Assembly (NCBI GenBank): GCA_945949875.1
Contig: CAMFGH010000001.1
Location: 1-64,000 of the forward strand
DNA length: 64,000 nucleotides
From: an uncultured bacterium
GTDB taxonomy: Bacteria; Bacillota; Clostridia; Lachnospirales; Lachnospiraceae
Direction of reading: 5' to 3'
The translations under genes were made by a program, and so were the position numbers. Positions within the stretch are counted from its first letter, which is position 1, and each line of letters begins with the position of its first letter. The notes below the pieces were generated by a model. It saw nothing but the letters and a program-made list of their open reading frames with translations, was not told where the DNA came from and did not search any database. Below are positions 63,688 through 64,000 of the stretch, piece after piece.

Positions 63688-64000
63688 GAAGACGATGCAA
63701 TTCCCCTTCCATCTGCATACTGGAGAAATGATTTTGTCTCAGGGCTTCATACAGTACGATTGCCACGGAATTGGATAAATTCAGGGATCTGATTTCCGGC
63801 AGCATTGGTATCCGGATACAATCTTCCTCGTGATCTACCAAAATTTCTTCCGGTATGCCGGCACTTTCTTTTCCAAACATAATGAAATCGTCCGGTCCAA
63901 AGGATACCTCTGCATAGCTTCGCTTTGCCTTCGTTGTTGCCAGCCAGACTTTGGCTCCCGGATGTTTTTCCATGAACTCCTGATAATTCATATAACGAGT
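63665..64000 (-). CDS. trmL: tRNA (cytidine(34)-2'-O)-methyltransferase TrmL, partial
   Basis: SPOUT-family 2'-O-methyltransferase of the tRNA wobble base; only the last ~111 codons are in the window and the N-terminus lies beyond position 64000. Visible are the knotted SAM-site motifs MFGKESAGIPEEIL (G-x-E-x-x-G), IRIPMLPEIRSLNLSNSVAI cut at 20, and the dimer helix VLYEALRQ. The family usually ends near LHRLRW; here KGSSL and the stop follow, written in the terminal repeat of the palindromic element. A Met at 63991 is internal (TRYMNYQ reads through), so it is not the start. Confidence 0.92.
   Translation of the reverse strand, partial: TRYMNYQEFMEKHPGAKVWLATTKAKRSYAEVSFGPDDFIMFGKESAGIPEEILVDHEEDCIRIPMLPEIRSLNLSNSVAIVLYEALRQNHFSSMQMEGELHRLRWKGSSL

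Overview
The window looks like chromosomal DNA of a low-to-mid GC Gram-positive anaerobe of the class Clostridia, most likely family Lachnospiraceae (Blautia / Mediterraneibacter / Dorea-like). The basis is the CIRCE-controlled hrcA-grpE-dnaK-dnaJ operon, strong AGGAGG-type ribosome binding sites, the hprK-glcK-murB-rapZ-whiA-HPr block, an Amt-PII fusion and DUF6465/DUF6056/DUF2142-type proteins. It is core-genome-like: no rRNA, tRNA, transposase, phage gene or CRISPR array was found. Most genes lie on the minus strand.

Layout, left to right. 0.2-5.3 kb: heat-shock operon with promoter and CIRCE. 5.4-5.9 kb: Lys/Ala-repeat DUF6465-like protein. 6.2-12.5 kb: envelope group (UppP, two GT-C-like polytopic proteins, an aminotransferase, an orphan 7-TM sensor-like protein), then a divergent PlsC acyltransferase. 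13.5-18.4 kb: MarR regulator, heterodimeric ABC exporter and GntR regulator in one operon. 18.5-23.5 kb: C39-like peptidase, hflK, hflC, AEC permease, M18 aminopeptidase. 23.6-27.5 kb: NhaC-type antiporter and Amt-PII fusion, each behind a structured RNA leader. 27.5-31.1 kb: GNAT enzyme, cyclophilin, AGCS symporter. 31.5-41.0 kb: Crh-like HPr, WhiA, RapZ, MurB, glucokinase, HprK, UvrC, FtsH. 41.3-42.9 kb: pyrG. 43-48.4 kb: signalling island (MCP, HD-GYP, PocR-MCP, PAS-GGDEF-EAL). 48.5-52.9 kb: Na/Pi transporter and P-type ATPase behind a yybP-ykoY (Mn2+) riboswitch. 53.0-54.2 kb: decayed MCP pseudogene. 54.3-58.3 kb: RlmD, YhaM, HtrA-like pseudoprotease. 58.5-63.2 kb: MutS2 and a two-component system. 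63.7-64 kb: TrmL, cut by the window edge.

The most unusual structure is a dispersed family of giant palindromes. Two long copies (about 335 bp at 31.1 kb and about 520 bp at 63.2 kb) each fill a gap between convergent genes, share sequence, and fold almost end to end; the second has a perfect 51-bp inverted repeat. A solo copy of their terminal hairpin acts as the terminator at 5.34 kb. Other notable RNA features are a dual-hexaloop (ANTAR-type) antiterminator before amt-PII, with a compensatory base-pair change between its two hairpins, and an unrecognised three-way-junction RNA followed by a terminator before the NhaC-type gene. At protein level the notable features are an HPr with Glu in place of the phospho-acceptor His15 but Ser46 kept, an HtrA homologue lacking the expected His and Asp, a PII domain lacking the uridylylated Tyr, and an FtsH with Asn/Gly-rich and Gln-rich tails.

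Functionally the window combines protein quality control (DnaK system, FtsH, HflKC), carbon-catabolite control (HprK, Crh-like HPr, glucokinase), nitrogen uptake (Amt-PII), metal and phosphate export, and second-messenger/chemosensory signalling.
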